From contig LRSR01011046.1 of NCBI GenBank assembly GCA_001579985.1, positions 1 to 38,609 of the forward strand: 38,609 bases of DNA, written 5' to 3'. Both the position numbers and the translations under genes were made by a program. This document shows, one piece after another, positions 29,948-38,609 of the stretch. This DNA is from Hypsibius dujardini. Taxonomy: Eukaryota; Tardigrada; Eutardigrada; Parachela; Hypsibiidae. Numbering within the stretch: the stretch's first letter is position 1; each line of letters opens with the position of its first letter. The notes under the pieces were generated by a model. That model was given only the letters and a program-made list of their open reading frames with translations. It did not search any database and was not told where the DNA came from.

Positions 29948-31630
29948 ATGTGGTCTTTTCAGCAAATCTTGTTTGTGGTAGCCTGCGGGACGCTGTGCGT
30001 CTCAGCACCGGCTGTTCAATCATCCGCCAACGGTTATGCCTCTAGACTGAAGAACCACACAGCCAACTTCACATCCGGCCCAACCTCTGACTCAACCGAG
30101 CGTCCTTCGGGTCATTCCTCAAACAGTAGTTCTAACTCGACCTCTGGACATCTGGAATCAACTGCACGCCCATCGAGTCCCTCGTCCAACAGCAGTTCCA
30201 ACTCGACCTCTGAACATCTTGGTTCCACCGAACGCCCATCAAGTCCCTCGTACAACAGCAGTTCCAACTCGACCTCTGGACACCTGGGATCAACTGAACG
30301 CCCATCGAGCCCCTCGTATAATAGCAGTTCCAACTCGACCTCTGAACATCTCGGTTCCACCGAACGCCCATCGAGTCCCTCGTACAACAGCAGTTCCAAC
30401 TCGACCTCTGGACACCTGGGATCAACGGAACGCCCATCGAGCCCCTCGTCCAAAAGTAGTTCCAACTCGACCTCTGGACACCTGGCATCAACTGAACGCC
30501 CATCAAGTCCCTCGTACAACAGCAGTTCCAACTCGACTTCTGGACACCTGGGATCAACGGAACGCCCATCGAGCCCCTCGTATAATAGCAGTTCCAACTC
30601 GACCTCTGAACATCTTGGTTCCACCAAACGCCCATCAAGCCCTTCGTCCAACAACAGTTCCAACTCGACTTCTGGACACCTGGGATCAACGGAACGCCCA
30701 TCGAGCCCCTCGTCCAACAGCAGTTCCAACTCGACCTCTGGACACCTGGGATCAACTGAACGCCCATCAAGTCCCTCGTCCAACAGCAGTTCCAACTCGA
30801 CCTCTGGACACCTGGGATCAACTGAACGCCCATCAAGTCCCTCGTACAACAGCAGTTCCAACTCGACCTCTGGACATCTTGGTTCCACCGAACGCCCATC
30901 GAGTTCCTCGTACAACAGCAGTTCCAACTCGACCTCTGGACACCTGGCATCAACTGAACGCCCATCGAGCCCCTCGTATAATAGCAGTTCCAACTCGACC
31001 TCTGAACATCTTGGTTCCACCGAACGCCCATCGAGCCCCTCGTATAATAGCAGTTCCAACTCGACCTCTGAACATCTTGGTTCCACCAAACGCCCATCGA
31101 GCCCCTCGTACAACAGCAGCTCTAACTCGACCTCTGGACACCTGGCATCAACTGAACGCCCATCAAGTCCCTCGTACAACAGCAGTTCCAACTCGACCTC
31201 TGAACATTTCGGTTCCACCGAACGCCCATCGAGTCCCTCGTCCAACAGTAGTTCCAACTCGACCTCAGAACACCTAGGATCAACCGAACGCCCATCGAGT
31301 CCGTCGTCCAACAGCAGTTCCAACTCGACCTCTGAACACTTGGGATCAACTGAACGCCCCTTGGAGTATTTGACCACCCCATCGACTAACGAAAGCACTG
31401 AATCGACCTCTCGTCCTGGCACTCATCCTAATGCGCCGTTTAAGCCGACCACCGAACCTTCCCCTCGCCCCAGCACTTTTGCCCCGTCCTCTCCGTCAAC
31501 CAGAGTTCCTGTTCACTACACGACCGACGGCGAATCTTACATCGTTGGGCAAAACGGCGCCCCGATCTATTTGAATTTCAACGGGGACAAAAACGATATT
31601 ACCATCAACATTGGTAAAAACAACAAGTAG
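29948..31630 (+). CDS. Secreted 22-residue-repeat, mucin-like protein, copy 2
   Basis: Uninterrupted 560-residue ORF, the inverted duplicate of 20893-21981. The signal peptide is identical through CVSA. Nineteen tandem 22-residue units follow, nine more than copy 1; 9 x 22 = 198 residues accounts exactly for the length difference. Units alternate two main forms (SYNSSS and SSNSSS; EHLG and GHLG/GHLA), suggesting expansion by unequal exchange of one- or two-unit blocks. Most units keep NSS and NST sequons. The linker and tail are conserved (IYLNFNGDKNDITINIG) with a few substitutions, arguing that the tail is functional. Function unknown: a secreted, heavily glycosylated coat, mucus or matrix protein is the simplest reading. 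It is transcribed divergently from arylsulfatase B. Confidence 0.87.
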   Translation: MWSFQQILFVVACGTLCVSAPAVQSSANGYASRLKNHTANFTSGPTSDSTERPSGHSSNSSSNSTSGHLESTARPSSPSSNSSSNSTSEHLGSTERPSSPSYNSSSNSTSGHLGSTERPSSPSYNSSSNSTSEHLGSTERPSSPSYNSSSNSTSGHLGSTERPSSPSSKSSSNSTSGHLASTERPSSPSYNSSSNSTSGHLGSTERPSSPSYNSSSNSTSEHLGSTKRPSSPSSNNSSNSTSGHLGSTERPSSPSSNSSSNSTSGHLGSTERPSSPSSNSSSNSTSGHLGSTERPSSPSYNSSSNSTSGHLGSTERPSSSSYNSSSNSTSGHLASTERPSSPSYNSSSNSTSEHLGSTERPSSPSYNSSSNSTSEHLGSTKRPSSPSYNSSSNSTSGHLASTERPSSPSYNSSSNSTSEHFGSTERPSSPSSNSSSNSTSEHLGSTERPSSPSSNSSSNSTSEHLGSTERPLEYLTTPSTNESTESTSRPGTHPNAPFKPTTEPSPRPSTFAPSSPSTRVPVHYTTDGESYIVGQNGAPIYLNFNGDKNDITINIGKNNK

Positions 31631-31739
31631 TTCGAGCCTCTTTTGTGTTCGTTTGAGCATTGCCACCCCAATCTGTGCGCTTCATTCGTCAGTGATTTGC
31701 TCGTTCTCGTAATTGATTTTAAGAAATCGCATTCGCCAT

Positions 31740-31745
31740 AATAAA
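31740..31745 (+). terminator. Polyadenylation signal of repeat-protein gene 2
   Basis: AATAAA 110 bp past the stop, conserved in context with 20779-20784. The following stretch 31874-32297 has no recognised feature. Confidence 0.6.
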
Positions 31746-32297
31746 AATACATTCCATTTAGTTCGATCGCCACTCCGAAAAAATATAATTTTCTCCGTCC
31801 GTCCTTCGGCTGTTTATTCACGGTGCAGACACTATCCAGTACATACAGTTTAGACGGTTAGCGATTGCGAATGATTCTTGTTATAATTACTGGTCCACCA
31901 TTGCTTGGCTGTCGAACTGACTAACCGTTCACCCAACACTGCGTTGAATATAGCTTTGTTACTGCAATACTGTAGCACTGGGGTACAAAATACAGACAGG
32001 ACCGAAAAACTGCAACGGAAAGTTTAGGCAGTATGTTATCTAATTGCCTCGCAAAAAAATAGCCGTTTTGTGACTTGGTTTAGTATTTTGTCTTTGAATT
32101 GCACACAGTAAATTCTTGCTTTTTTGGCTTACGGTTAAAACTGTACACCGCATGCAAGCATCACTCACGCGCTCAAATCACGAGCGGCGGCTGTCATCAC
32201 ATTCGATAACATCAATTCAGATCGAAACATCTTATTAAAAGAAGTGGGCATGCGAAAATCTGCGGAGAACAGCAACGGAATGACCAGCTCTGGAAAG

Positions 32298-34430
32298 CGT
32301 CAAGGGTTGACGGGAACCCTTTTTTGCCGTTCTAATTGCCACTTTCGGCACCTGGTTCCCCATCGGATGCATCATCGTTGCCATGAACGGCCCACAGACC
32401 GTCATGGTCAACTGGGTCCGAGAGGTTAACTGTACTCGGCTGGGTGGCATTTTCTGTTGGTCCGATTTCAACATCACTTGTTCTGACCAATTGAACTTTA
32501 ACGAAACGAGCCCATTCCTGGTGATGTGGTGCAAAGCTTATTCGGAGGATGAAGAAGCTAATATCATACTTGAAAACCCTGAGCTCAATACCTTTTAGGC
32601 CATTTCTTCATCCTTCCTCAATGTTGGCGGCTTCGTCTCATCCCTCTTCTGTAAAGCGTTAGCGAACTGCTTCGGTCTGAAAGGCGCGCTGTACCTTTTG
32701 TCGGGAATCTATTGCTGTGGTGTCCTGACCGTTGTCTAGTCTCAGTAACGGGCTTCCCTGAGATGCTCGTCTTCGGACGAACAACCAACCATTGGCCTTT
32801 CGCTTGGCCTGATTTGTATTATCACTCCGCTATATACGGCGGACCTGACGCCGGCATCGCTTCGTGGCGCACTTGGCACGGTCCCCATCATTATTTACGC
32901 ATTGGGCTTCATCGCGGCGACCTCGCTCGGGTTGCCCATGATCCTAGGCACAAAAAAAGTTGGGCAACGGAAAAAAATAAATCAACTGAACTTTCCTTAA
33001 AAATAACTTTTTATATTAAAGGAGTGACTATTTTACCCCCCACCCCGCCCCACGTTCCTTTTGGGGCTCGACAGAACCCCGGCTATTTTACCACTTCCAA
33101 GGGCCCAATATCTGGCTATCTGGCTATCTGGCCTGGCTATCATACCCCTCCATTTATACATCACCAGGGGCCTAGATAGCGCCCCTGCTGTTTTACCCCT
33201 CCCCTGCTGTCCGTTTGTCCACCCGTTGTTCGTCTGTTCGTTCGTTATCCGACTGTCAGTCCGTCTGTTGTTCGTCCGCTGTCCGTTTTTTGTCCGTCCG
33301 TTGTCAGTTTGTTCGTTTTCCGAACAACGGGCGGACGAACGGACAGCGTGGGAGGGGTAAAATAGCAGGGGCGCTATCTGGTATACAGAGAGACCAAATA
33401 GCCAATTGGCCTCCAGGGAGGATAAATTGGCCGGGGTGCTATTGGGCCCTACACACTAAAAGAGAGAGGGTAAAATAGCTGTAGCCTTATATTAATTCAT
33501 TTCAAATTTTTATGTTTTGATTACATTTTTAGAAAAACTGAGTCAAAAAGTGGTAAAAATGAAGTTAATGGAATAATCGTTTATAGGCCTGTTTGTCACA
33601 CGTAAGAAACTAAACTAATTCTATTCTACAGGCTGGCCAATTTTGATCGGATTGAGCATGGCTCCTATCGCACTCCTCTGCGTCCTGCTGCCATTCTGTC
33701 CAGACAGTCCGCGGAGTTTGTTGGTCAAAAAGCAGAAGAAGGCCGCCGCCGAGAAGGCCCTTCGATGGCTCCGAAAAACTAGCAACGTCCACGATGAACC
33801 AACAGCTTGAGAGACAATTTCGATGCGGAAAGCGGTCGCCCCCGCGTCAGCCTATGCAGCGTCTTTAACGACCCCATTTTACGATCCGGCCTGACGATCT
33901 GTGCGGTGGTTATGCTGGCCCAACAGTTGTCTAGGTACAGCGCGCTCTTTTTTCATTCCAGAGCCATCTTCAACGGAATCGAGTTATCGCGGCTGCTCTC
34001 CAATCTGGCGACCCTGAGCTTATGGGCCACCTACATAACATTCTCACTTATATCCATTGTTTTTAGTGGAGAAGGTCGGTCGGCGAGCCTAGCTTCTTTT
34101 AAGTCATATTCTCATGATCATGAGTGCTTTAGTTTCCTTCATGGCAATAATCGCAGTAAGGTGTGACGTGGACGAGATACGGCAGTGCGGCATGCGTGGT
34201 GCTTTACGTAGTGGTCTACGTGTCGGGTTCGGCGTCCGTGCCGTATATCCTCCTGACAGAGCTGGTCGGTCCGGAGTTCCGGGCTGCTGCTACGACGCTG
34301 GTCGGCTGCACGAGCTGATTCGGAGCCCTTGTGGTGACGCTGATGGTCCCCCTTCTCGTGACGTTGCTGTATGAGTACACGTTTATCGCGTTTATTGTTC
34401 GTGGAGCATACCCATATCGGTAGAATATTT
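32298..34430 (+). pseudogene. Broken SLC2-type sugar transporter
   Basis: Degenerate paralogue of the intact gene at 35476-38034. The exon 1/2 part (about 32298-32950) aligns from TLF-V-like TM1 through WCKAYSEDEEANI and NPELNTF, but the homologue of the start codon is lost. The codon matching Trp after NTF is TAG (32596-32598), and further frameshifts follow near 32735 and 32780. The exon 3 part starts at 33632 after a normal-looking acceptor (TTCTACAG) and keeps CPDSPR and EKALRWLRKTSN before a frameshift and TGA (33808-33810). Later fragments run to about 34430. Exons 1 and 2 are fused without the intron present in the intact gene, while the second intron is retained and holds a foldback element. 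No functional product is expected. Confidence 0.9.
33020..33486. mobile_element. Foldback element, copy B, with perfect 9-bp target duplication
   Basis: A 467-bp non-coding insertion in the second intron of the SLC2 pseudogene. It is flanked on both sides by TTATATTAA (33011-33019 and 33487-33495). The ends GGAGTGACTATTTTACC and GGTAAAATAGCTGTAGCC are inverted repeats. The arms repeat GGCTATTTTACC, GGGCCCAATA and AGCACCCCGGC-like text. The core is CCGT-rich on the left and CGGA-rich on the right, so it can fold on itself. Same family as 9701-10204. Confidence 0.87.
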
Positions 34431-35475
34431 GGAGTTCGTTGTTCAACGAAACATTCTACCTTTTGACCAATCAATTGACCATCGGTTCTCTTCGCGTTGT
34501 TTTTGGTTATGGTAATTGGTTATATGTTTCGTTTAAACCAGGGCTGTGATATCAAACATTACTAGTCATTTTACCTGCAATACTTTCCGGTACGAGGGGT
34601 GGTTTTAGAATAGTGTACTACTGTTACTATTATTACAATTTATACGTGACAAGTCAAAAACTGGTATCAACAAAAAATTTTCCGAGACCAAAGGGCGGAG
34701 CTATGTTTAATTTCTTACGAAGACTCATTTATTGCGAGTGTTATTTTCGAGAATGATCCCTAGGGACACCCCGCCCCGACCAGTAAAAAATTATTAGTGC
34801 TCATATGCTCAATCGATTCGAATTGAATTCTAAATTTTAAATGAGAAGCCGCGTCAAGCAGGTTTATTTCCATTTATATGCAGATTTCACCTATAGGGGA
34901 ATACTATTCATTGGCTTTTGAGCGGGAAAAACGGATAAATAGGATTACAAGCCGGACTCTCCTTAACGTTTGACTGGTGGGGATCGTTTGACCGGTACTA
35001 TACAAACCGCGAAAAGGCGCCGTAGTAGTTGCCGCAAAATCAAACCTCGACAAACTCGAGAAAATAATCATTAGGCGTATCTTATCATCAGGGAACGTAC
35101 CCATCCCCAGCAGTATAATATCAGCGCTTCACCTTGAATTCCACGGGTTCTCTAAAGCTATCGATTTACCGCGCGACACGAGACACACGGTCGTCATAGA
35201 GCGAGAGAGAGAGAGAGAACATATCAAATCTTCCAAGACGACCTCCGCGCTTTTATTGTCCTTTTCATATTACGTAACAGGCATCTTGTCGACGCCCCAA
35301 AGATCATTTCTCTGCAACGGAAAGCAAAGAATCTCACACTGCTTTTGCCTGTATTCTGATTATTCAACCTTACTTTGAGTTTACTGATTTTATTTCTACA
35401 AAATTCTGATTTTCTTTCTATTTCTATTATATTTTTATTTAAGCAAAAGAATTTCCACAAGTTTGCGCATACGCC
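34431..35475. other. Spacer between transporter paralogues
   Basis: AT-rich DNA with a GA dinucleotide run at about 35203-35218 and a GGGCGGAGCTATG block near 34694 reminiscent of the centres of the palindromic elements. No gene was recognised. The upstream region of the intact transporter should lie here, but no TATA box was assigned. Confidence 0.4.
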
Positions 35476-38034
35476 ATGGCGCGACAGGGTTTGACGGCCA
35501 CACTTTTGTTCGCGGTTCTCGTGGCCACCTTCGGCACCTGGTTCCCCATGGGCTACATCATCGTCGCGATGAACGGTCCGCAGACCGCCGTCGTCAACTG
35601 GATTCGGTCCGTCCACTGTGCGCGATTGGGAGGAATCTTCTGCCCCGAGGAGTCCAGCTTGGGCGGCTGCTCCGACAACTACACCGAACAAGTCCCGAGC
35701 CTCGATCTCTGGTGCAAAAACAGTAGTATCGCTTCAATATTGTTTTAAAAACAAATTCGATATAAAATTATCTCAACTCAATGTACAGTAATACTACATT
35801 AATGTTTTACCTACATTAAAGTAACAACACATCTTATACTGCTGCGTGATTCAAAGAAATGCCATAAGTTTGGCATTGAACGTAAATACTGAGAAAAAAA
35901 TTATAAATACAATAAATGTGTACCTGTTTATGTTCCATTTTGTTGTCCTTGTAAAAGATGTTTGTGAAAATGTACTTTATTAAAACTAGGTGTAAACATT
36001 ACTCAGAGGAGGAGGAAACTAACATTCTCGGCGACAATCCCGAGCTCAACACTTTTTGGGCCATTTCTTCGTCCTTTCTCAACGTCGGCGGTCTCATCTC
36101 ATCATTCGCCTGCACAGCAATTGCAAACAAGTTCGGTTTGAAGGGCGCATTTTATATCCTAGCTGCACTCTACATCACGGGGACCCTAACCGTCTGCCTG
36201 GCACCGCTGGCTGGCCTCTTCGAGATGCTAGTCGTCGGGCGAACAATTATCGGGCTGTCGCTCGGTTCGATGTGTATCATCGCTCCGCTTTACACCGCCG
36301 AACTGACTCCCCCGTCGGTTCGTGGAGCTCTCGGTACTTTGCCGATTGTGACTTATGTTTTGGGATTTATTGTTGCAACCTCAGCCGGTTTCCCCATGGC
36401 TCTCGGAACGGAAACCGGTAAGAACGGGCACTGCTTGGAATGGAAAATTTATTAAAAATGATTTCCAACGGAAACGTAAACATTTTGCAGGGGAGTAGGG
36501 TCTTCATCCTTATTCGTATCATGAATACCGAAGGTGAATTCCCGGCCGTTAGGAACTGCCACAAAATGTTTGAGACAACGGTTGCATAGTTTTACAGAGC
36601 AAGAAAAAAACCGTCGACGTAAAAAGGAGAATGTAACAACTAAGGAAGAAGCAGCACCTTAAATAGGCTTGTCGGTCCGCTTAAAACTGTTTGTAGCCAC
36701 ATCGCAGACTTGACAATGAGGCCAAGAAACGCTAAAACCCAAGGGCGTTTAATGATGAAACAAATGAGACAAGTCGCAAAAGTTATAATCGGATTTAGGG
36801 GCTTAATCTTTTTCGTATCAAATAATAGGCAACTAAATAAATATAATATTGATAAATACTTCAAGAATTCACCTCCTAGTTTAGGAGCTCACTAGAAATT
36901 CCATCTTTTTACCGTCGCTTTATTGTCCCATTTATCACCCTTATCTCACAATAGTATTTTCCAAATATTTTTCTCGCAAACTAAACGTATATTTATGAGT
37001 AACAGACATTTTTTTATTTCGGAATTTTTAATTCGTTTTAGAAACGAACAATGTGAACAACCAATACTGAACAACGAATTCTTTTCCCGATTCAATTGGC
37101 TTACTAATTTTACTTTTCTCATGCTTACATAACAGGTTGGCCCATCTTGGTCGGACTGGGCCTGATTCCCATCGTTCTCCTCTGTGTCCTGCTGCCGTTC
37201 TGTCCGGACAGTCCGCGGCGTTTGTTGATAAAAAAGCAGAACAAGGCCGCCGCCGAGAAAGCCCTTCGATGGCTCCGAAAAACTAGCAACGTCCACGACG
37301 AACTGGCCGCCATGCAGGAAGACTTCGCCGCGGAAAGCGGTCGCCCCCGCGTCAGCCTCCGCAGCGTCTTTAACGACCCCATTTTACGGTCCGGCCTGAC
37401 GATGGTGGCGGTGGCAATGCTGGCGCAACAGTTCTCCGGATACAGCGCCCTCTCCTTCTACTCCACGTCCATCTTCAGCAGCATTGGCATGTCACGCATG
37501 GACGCCAATGTCACCACTTTGGGCCTCTGGGTGACTTACCTCATCTTCTCCCTGATTTCAATGGTACTAGTGGAAAAATCAGGCCGCCGAACTTTACTCC
37601 TCTGGAGTCACGTTCTAATGATGGCGACCATGACAGCCCTGGTCATCTTCATGATTCTCTCGAAACAGGGCGTTACTTGGACGAAGTACGGCAGTGCGGC
37701 TTGCGTAGTCATGTACATTGCCGTCTTCGCTGCCGGTTCGGCGTCCGTGCCGTGGATCTTGCCGTCGGAACTGGTGACGGCGGAGTTCCGGGCCTCCGCC
37801 ATGCAATTGGCGGGTTTAATGAGCTGGTCCGGGGCTTTGATAGTGACGTTCATCTTTCCGGTCCTCGTGACGTCGTTGCATGAATACGTGTTCCTTGTCT
37901 TTATCGGTTGCGGGGTAGTGGGAACCGGGTATATCTTTATGAAACTGCCGGAGACCAAGGGCAAGACGATTGAGGAGATTCAGGCGGTCATGCGGGGGAA
38001 TCGCGGGGGAAGACGACCCGTTGTTCGGGGCTGA
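35476..38034 (+). CDS. SLC2-type facilitative sugar transporter
   Basis: Twelve-helix major facilitator of the sugar porter family (GLUT/trehalose-transporter type), 520 residues. Exons: 35476-35711, 35990-36417, 37136-38034, with phases 2 and 1. The first junction is chosen because it restores WCKHYSEEEE, matching WCKAYSEDEE in the paralogue; a donor at 35721 with acceptor near 36005 is the alternative. Motifs: GYIIVAMNGPQ in TM1, GRTIIGLSLG in TM4/5, CPDSPRRLL (245-252) before the loop, QQFSGYSA (319-326), EKSGRR, PWILPSELVTAEFRA and PETKG (493-497). The Asn of the canonical QQxSGxNA is Ser325. The large first exoloop has NYT for glycosylation and several Cys. Likely a plasma-membrane uniporter for hexose or trehalose; the substrate is not certain. 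Confidence 0.88.
35712..35989 (+). other. Intron present only in the intact transporter
   Basis: A 278-bp AT-rich intron, absent from the matching position of the pseudogene paralogue. GGTGCAAA (35711-35718) and GGTGTAAA (35989-35996) form an 8-bp direct repeat across its boundaries. No terminal inverted repeats or ORF were seen inside. Confidence 0.7.
36418..37135 (+). other. Second intron of the intact transporter
   Basis: A 718-bp intron in phase 1, from G/GTAAGA to AACAG/GT. AT-rich with no recognised element; the ORFs inside are short and featureless. Confidence 0.8.
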
Positions 38035-38609
38035 TTTGTGGACACACGTACGACACGCCTTCATACGAAATGGGAGATACCGATATATGGCTTCATCTTA
38101 TTCAGATTGTTCTTTTGTCAATACAGATTTATCAAGTATGGATTGTACTTTTATTGTTATCGTCACAGAGGTGGAATTCGGTGCAACTTTAATCTCATAC
38201 GGATGATCACTGAGACCACTGGTCCGGCCGGCATTCAGCACTGTCTCATCGGGCATGCTTTTTCTTTTTTTTCGAAGCTAGACAATTTACTGTCTGCAAA
38301 GGTTTATGTGTTATTGCCAATATATGCGCCTTCAAACAGTACTGAGCGAATGGACATAAAAAATTAAACTACAAATTAAAGTACAATAAATTTAACTTCA
38401 GCACTCGTAGACGTACTCGGCAATAAATCTAACAGACGAGCCCGTTTTTCCTGTCGTCATGCTTTCTGGCCACGCAGCTGCATAGATGTACCGTCGTTAT
38501 TGATCGCTCTCCTCGTCCCTTCCAGGTATGGATGGTAGAGGATAGATCGTCTGTGGCTTGAACGGAGAGGCAAGACACAGGCTTTCTGCACCGCGCGATA
38601 AAAGCCCTT
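38035..38609. other. 3' flank of the transporter gene
   Basis: Downstream DNA with AATAAA-like motifs near 38384-38390 (ACAATAAATTT) and 38421-38426 that could serve as polyadenylation signals. No further gene was recognised to the window edge. Confidence 0.4.

Larger units (their letters stand above)
29231..31873 (+). repeat. Inverted duplication, arm 2
   Basis: Plus-strand counterpart of 20665-22697: 5' flank 29231-29947, the repeat-protein gene and about 240 bp of 3' flank. It is longer than arm 1 mainly because the gene has nine more 66-bp units. The arms are separated by about 6.5 kb that includes arylsulfatase B. Confidence 0.85.

Noticed and set aside
30112-31422. 436-residue minus-strand ORF opposite the repeat-protein gene (and similar ones at 20893-21981)
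   Set aside because: It is the antisense reading of a 66-bp repeat that happens to lack stops; no start context, signal peptide or family. The sense ORF has a signal peptide and conserved tail.
35703-35748. Extension of transporter exon 1 to the in-frame stop at 35748
   Set aside because: It would end the protein after about 90 residues; splicing to 35990 restores WCKHYSEEEE as in the paralogue.

Overview
This is a gene-dense piece of an animal nuclear genome. Every confident gene is split by GT-AG introns (one is GC-AG) of about 50-900 bp, and the protein families are metazoan: SLC25 carrier, rhodopsin-class GPCRs, CUB-LDLa-trypsin protease, arylsulfatase B, SLC2 transporter. The compact genes and short introns suggest a small-genome invertebrate. 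My guess is a tardigrade (Hypsibius-like), but the sequence alone does not prove it. I saw no prokaryotic operon, CRISPR array, rRNA, convincing tRNA or transposase/reverse transcriptase ORF.

Layout. 1-1612: degenerate repeats, then the 3' half of a carnitine/acylcarnitine carrier (+). 2791-8584: two tandem paralogous GPCR genes (+), each with one intron at the same place and phase, filled with GACA/GACG repeats, plus a 237-bp hairpin element between them. 9352-14981: an 18-exon secreted CUB-CUB-LDLa-trypsin protease (-) whose introns carry four non-coding mobile-element-like insertions. 16427-19592 and 22955-27082: two arylsulfatase B-like genes (-), both with a membrane-anchor N-terminus and an identical 10-exon plan. 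20893-21981 (-) and 29948-31630 (+): two copies of a secreted, Ser/Thr/Asn-rich protein built from 22-residue repeats, inside a 2-2.6 kb inverted duplication. 32298-34430: a broken SLC2-type sugar transporter. 35476-38034: an intact SLC2-type transporter (+).

The locus consists largely of local duplicates (GPCR, arylsulfatase, repeat protein and transporter pairs), with signs of gene conversion, repeat-number change, pseudogenisation and probable intron gain. The genes do not form an obvious pathway, although a sulfatase, a heavily glycosylated secreted protein, a secreted protease and sugar transporters could all act at the cell surface or in extracellular matrix. The most novel-looking items are: (i) a short foldback transposable element present twice with 9-bp target duplications; (ii) an intron in the intact SLC2 gene that is absent from its paralogue and flanked by an 8-bp direct repeat matching the paralogue's empty site; (iii) the 22-residue-repeat protein pair (10 versus 19 units); and (iv) GPCRs with a reciprocal Asn2.50/Asp7.49 swap.

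Exon models were assembled by hand from splice motifs, phase and paralogue or family alignment. The complete spliced models each have a length divisible by three, but none was checked against transcripts.
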